A stretch of DNA of 64,000 bases, taken from positions 372,001-436,000 of the forward strand of contig NZ_JAGRQC010000004.1 of the NCBI RefSeq assembly GCF_018122655.1, read 5' to 3'. Positions 61,689-64,000 of this stretch are shown piece after piece. How positions within the stretch are numbered: position 1 is the first letter of the stretch; every line of letters begins with the position of its first letter. Source of the stretch: Stakelama marina. Its GTDB lineage: Bacteria; Pseudomonadota; Alphaproteobacteria; Sphingomonadales; Sphingomonadaceae. The notes below the pieces were generated by a model. That model was given only the letters and a program-made list of their open reading frames with translations. It was not told the DNA's origin and made no database searches. The position numbers and the translations under genes are program-made.

Positions 61689-62030
61689 ATGTTCGCAACC
61701 CCAGCCTTTGCCCAGACCGCCGGTGCCCAATCGGGCGGTGGGCCACTCGGTTTCATCGGCGGCATCCTGCCGCTGGTCCTCATCTTCATCGCCTTCTGGT
61801 TCCTGATGATTCGCCCGCAGCAAAAGCGGATGAAGGCGCTTCAGGACGCGGTCGCTTCGGTGAAGAAGGGCGATCAGGTCGTCACTGGCGGCGGTCTTGT
61901 CGGCAAGGTGACCAAGGTCGAGGAAAAGTTCGTCGAGATCGAGCTTTCGCCCGGTAACAAGGTTCGCGCCGTCAAATCGACGCTGACCGAGGTGTTGCCC
62001 GCGGGCGGCTCCAAGCCTGCGAACGACTGA
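61689..62030 (+). CDS. yajC: preprotein translocase subunit YajC
   Basis: 113 aa from ATG 61689 with AGGAAA upstream. One N-terminal membrane helix (GPLGFIGGILPLVLIFIAFWFLMI) and a small domain with RPQQKRMKALQDAVASVKKGDQVVTGGGLVGKV. Part of the SecDF-YajC complex that helps SecYEG export. Its stop overlaps the secD start (TGATG). Confidence 0.95.
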   Translation: MFATPAFAQTAGAQSGGGPLGFIGGILPLVLIFIAFWFLMIRPQQKRMKALQDAVASVKKGDQVVTGGGLVGKVTKVEEKFVEIELSPGNKVRAVKSTLTEVLPAGGSKPAND

Positions 62031-63622
62031 TGCTGGATTTCCCGCGCTGGAAGATCTGGATGGTCTTCGTGACGATTATCGTCGCGATCGTCCTCGCCAT
62101 TCCCAGCTTCGTACCGCAGACCGCCCGTTCCAAATGGCCGTCCTGGATTCCGACGCCGTCGGTCAATCTCGGGCTCGACCTTGCCGGCGGCAGCTATATC
62201 CTGCTCGAAGGCGATACCAAGCAGCTTGCCAGCGACCGGCTGGAGCAGATGCGCGACACCGTCGCCAACGAGATGCGGGCGAGCCCGCGTATCGCCATCG
62301 GCGACATCTCGACGCGCGGAGGCCGGGTCAGCTTCATGGTGCGAGACGCGAGCCAGGTCGATGCCGCGCGCGAACGCCTGCTGAAGGTCACGGGCAGCGG
62401 CGCCGGGCTTTCCGGTCAGCGCGAATGGGACGTTCAGGTCGTCGATTCGACGCGTTTCGTCATCACGCCGACCCAGGCGGGCAACAGCGACGCGCTGGAC
62501 CGCGCGATGAAGGATGCGCGAGAGGTCGTCAGCCGCCGCATCAACGCGCTCGGCACGCGCGAACCGACCATCGTCCGTCAGGGCAATGACCGGATCGTCG
62601 TCCAGGTGCCGGGCCTGCAGAACCCCAAGGCGCTGAAGGATCTGCTCGGCAAGACCGCCAAGCTTGAATTCAAGATGGTCGACGAAAATGCCGATCCTGC
62701 GCAGGTCGCCAAAGGCAATGCGCCGATCGGCGATGTCGTGCTGCCCTATCCGAGTGCCGGCCAGAATATCGCGCTCAAGCGTTCGACCCTGATTTCGGGC
62801 GACATGCTGACCGATGCGCGGCAGGAATTCAGCCAGCAGACCGGCCAGCCGATCGTGACGATGAAGTTCGACGCGCAGGGCGGCCGCCGCTTTGCGCGCG
62901 CGACACAGGAAAATGTCGGCAAGCGCTTTGCGATCATCGTCGACAATGTCGTGATCTCCGCGCCCGTCATCAATCAGCAGATTCTGGGCGGAAGCGCGAT
63001 GATCGAAGGTGGATTCACCGTCGATTCGGCCAACGAACTCGCGATCGCACTGCGGTCGGGCAAGCTGCCCATCGCGCTCAACGTCATCGACCAGTCGACG
63101 ATCAGCCCCGAACTCGGCATCGATTCGCAGCAGAAGGGCGCGCTTGCCGCCGGGCTCGCGACGATTCTGGTGATCGCGTTCATGCTGATCACCTATTTCC
63201 GGTTCGGCGTGTACGCGACGATCGCGCTGATCGTGAACATCCTGATGATTCTGGGGATCATGGCGCTGTTCAACGCGACGCTGACGCTGCCCGGCATCGC
63301 GGGTTTCGTGCTGACGATCGGTGCGGCCGTCGACGCCAACGTGCTGATCAACGAACGCATTCGCGAGGAACAGCGGCGCGGTCGGTCGATCATCCAGTCG
63401 GTCGAGGTCGGCTATAAGGAAGCCAGCCGCGCGATCTTCGACGCCAACATCACCAACGTGATCGCGGCGTTCATCATGTTCATCTTCGGCTCCGGCCCGG
63501 TGCGCGGCTTTGCCGTCGTGCTGACCATCGGTATCGTGACGAGCGTTTTCACCGCCGTCACCTTCACCCGCCTGATGGTCGCCGAGTGGCTGAAAAAACG
63601 CCCGCGCGAGCTGGTGATCTGA
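62030..63622 (+). CDS. secD: protein translocase subunit SecD
   Basis: 530 aa, RND-like inner membrane protein using the proton gradient to pull proteins through SecYEG. Seen: SVNLGLDLAGGSYILLEGD (N-terminal motif), the periplasmic P1 domain with VVSRRINALGTREPTIVRQG, PIALNVIDQSTISPELGIDS, and GFVLTIGAAVDANVLINERIREE (the conserved Asp in TM4). Six membrane helices. Follows yajC and precedes secF. Confidence 0.97.
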   Translation: MLDFPRWKIWMVFVTIIVAIVLAIPSFVPQTARSKWPSWIPTPSVNLGLDLAGGSYILLEGDTKQLASDRLEQMRDTVANEMRASPRIAIGDISTRGGRVSFMVRDASQVDAARERLLKVTGSGAGLSGQREWDVQVVDSTRFVITPTQAGNSDALDRAMKDAREVVSRRINALGTREPTIVRQGNDRIVVQVPGLQNPKALKDLLGKTAKLEFKMVDENADPAQVAKGNAPIGDVVLPYPSAGQNIALKRSTLISGDMLTDARQEFSQQTGQPIVTMKFDAQGGRRFARATQENVGKRFAIIVDNVVISAPVINQQILGGSAMIEGGFTVDSANELAIALRSGKLPIALNVIDQSTISPELGIDSQQKGALAAGLATILVIAFMLITYFRFGVYATIALIVNILMILGIMALFNATLTLPGIAGFVLTIGAAVDANVLINERIREEQRRGRSIIQSVEVGYKEASRAIFDANITNVIAAFIMFIFGSGPVRGFAVVLTIGIVTSVFTAVTFTRLMVAEWLKKRPRELVI

Positions 63623-63629
63623 GGTAATC

Positions 63630-64000
63630 ATGCGACCGCTCAAACTCGTACCCGACCATACCAACATCGATTTCCTGCGGGTCCGCCATATCGCGGCCGT
63701 GATATCGATCGCGCTCATCATCGCGTCGATCGCGCTGGTCGCGATGCGCGGCCTCAACTTCGGCATCGACTTCGAAGGCGGCCAGATGGCCCGCGTGACC
63801 TTCGCCAAGAAGGTCCCGCTCGAAGATCTGCGCAAGCGCGTGAACGGGCTCAATCTCGGCGAAGCGTCGATTCAGGAATTCGGCAATACCAACGAAGTTT
63901 CGATCCGCCTGCCGGTGCCCAAGGGCAGCGATGCCGCGGCAAGCAAGGCCGCGACCCAGCTTCGCCAGCTGATCGAAACCAACTATCCCGGCGCGCAGGT
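63630..64000 (+). CDS. secF: protein translocase subunit SecF (3' end outside window)
   Basis: ATG 63630 with GAGG upstream, 7 bp after secD. The first 123 residues are seen: KLVPDHTNIDFLRVRHIA, one membrane helix, then LNFGIDFEGGQMARVTF, the SecF domain start, followed by the periplasmic loop. Cut by the window edge. Confidence 0.95.
   Translation, partial: MRPLKLVPDHTNIDFLRVRHIAAVISIALIIASIALVAMRGLNFGIDFEGGQMARVTFAKKVPLEDLRKRVNGLNLGEASIQEFGNTNEVSIRLPVPKGSDAAASKAATQLRQLIETNYPGAQ

Noticed and set aside
61326..61823. Upstream extension of the integrase frame across the tRNA and into yajC antisense
   Set aside because: The frame is open by chance; the family N-terminus begins at 61325 and the upstream part includes the tRNA-Pro gene.
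61874..63853. Long minus-strand frame opposite secD
   Set aside because: Secondary-strand shadow of secD/secF; composition is Arg/Asp/His-rich as typical of antisense frames.
1..64000. CRISPR arrays
   Set aside because: No regularly spaced identical direct repeats and no cas genes were seen.

Overview
The window is high-GC alphaproteobacterial DNA that reads as a sphingomonad chromosome. Evidence is the petABC-apt order, a molybdenum aldehyde-oxidoreductase set of Pao type, yajC-secD-secF next to tRNA-Pro, and the style of many short secreted proteins. Two core segments (1-16.88 kb and 61.49-64.0 kb) flank one accessory segment of about 44.6 kb.

Core left (1-16.8 kb): queE (cut by the window edge), a secreted hypothetical, a Met/Asn/Asp-rich lipoprotein, lipB, two coupled membrane proteins, a trmL-hemF-GNAT operon, petABC-apt (cytochrome bc1 plus adenine salvage), a Tyr/Gly-rich lipoprotein, a MaoC-like protein with an NPP-type phosphodiesterase, a three-subunit molybdenum hydroxylase, and a Tat-exported TIM-barrel isomerase-like protein. 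Core right (61.5-64 kb): tRNA-Pro(GGG), yajC, secD and the start of secF.

Genomic island (about 16,883-61,487): a 25-bp copy of the 3' end of tRNA-Pro(GGG) lies at 16,883-16,907 and the intact gene's own copy at 61,463-61,487. A tyrosine integrase gene lies directly inside the right copy. From left to right the island holds: a UbiB-like kinase, a TetR regulator, an MCE protein, two hotdog thioesterases and a tripartite HlyD/MFS/outer-membrane-factor pump; a LysR gene divergent from a cupin/tautomerase/aldo-keto reductase operon; a mobilisation module (ParA-like protein with a changed Walker A, a TM protein, a 1167-aa MobA/L-like relaxase, and a hairpin-rich AT-rich candidate oriT); an IS3-type and an IS630-type element that break up a TIR-domain operon; a RiPP cluster; a Septu pair (ptuA-ptuB); a group with a PD-(D/E)XK-like protein and a small paired-CxxC protein; a decayed phage adenine methyltransferase; and a block of conserved island genes including a DnaQ-like exonuclease and a 210-aa stand-alone relaxase domain. 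No type IV secretion or coupling-protein genes are seen, so the element looks mobilisable rather than self-transmissible.

The most interesting system is the RiPP cluster at 42.2-45.2 kb. It has two short precursor peptides (48 and 57 aa), one before and one after a radical SAM/SPASM maturase. Both end in YNRTY[N/H]RHNR and share a leader segment SVALxR[V/L]IAEVR. A 2OG-Fe(II) oxygenase and an HExxH protein follow in the same operon. The layout points to cyclophane-type peptide crosslinking followed by one or two further oxidations. Next to it lie several defence-type genes (TIR, Septu, PD-(D/E)XK), so this part of the island is a cargo hot spot.
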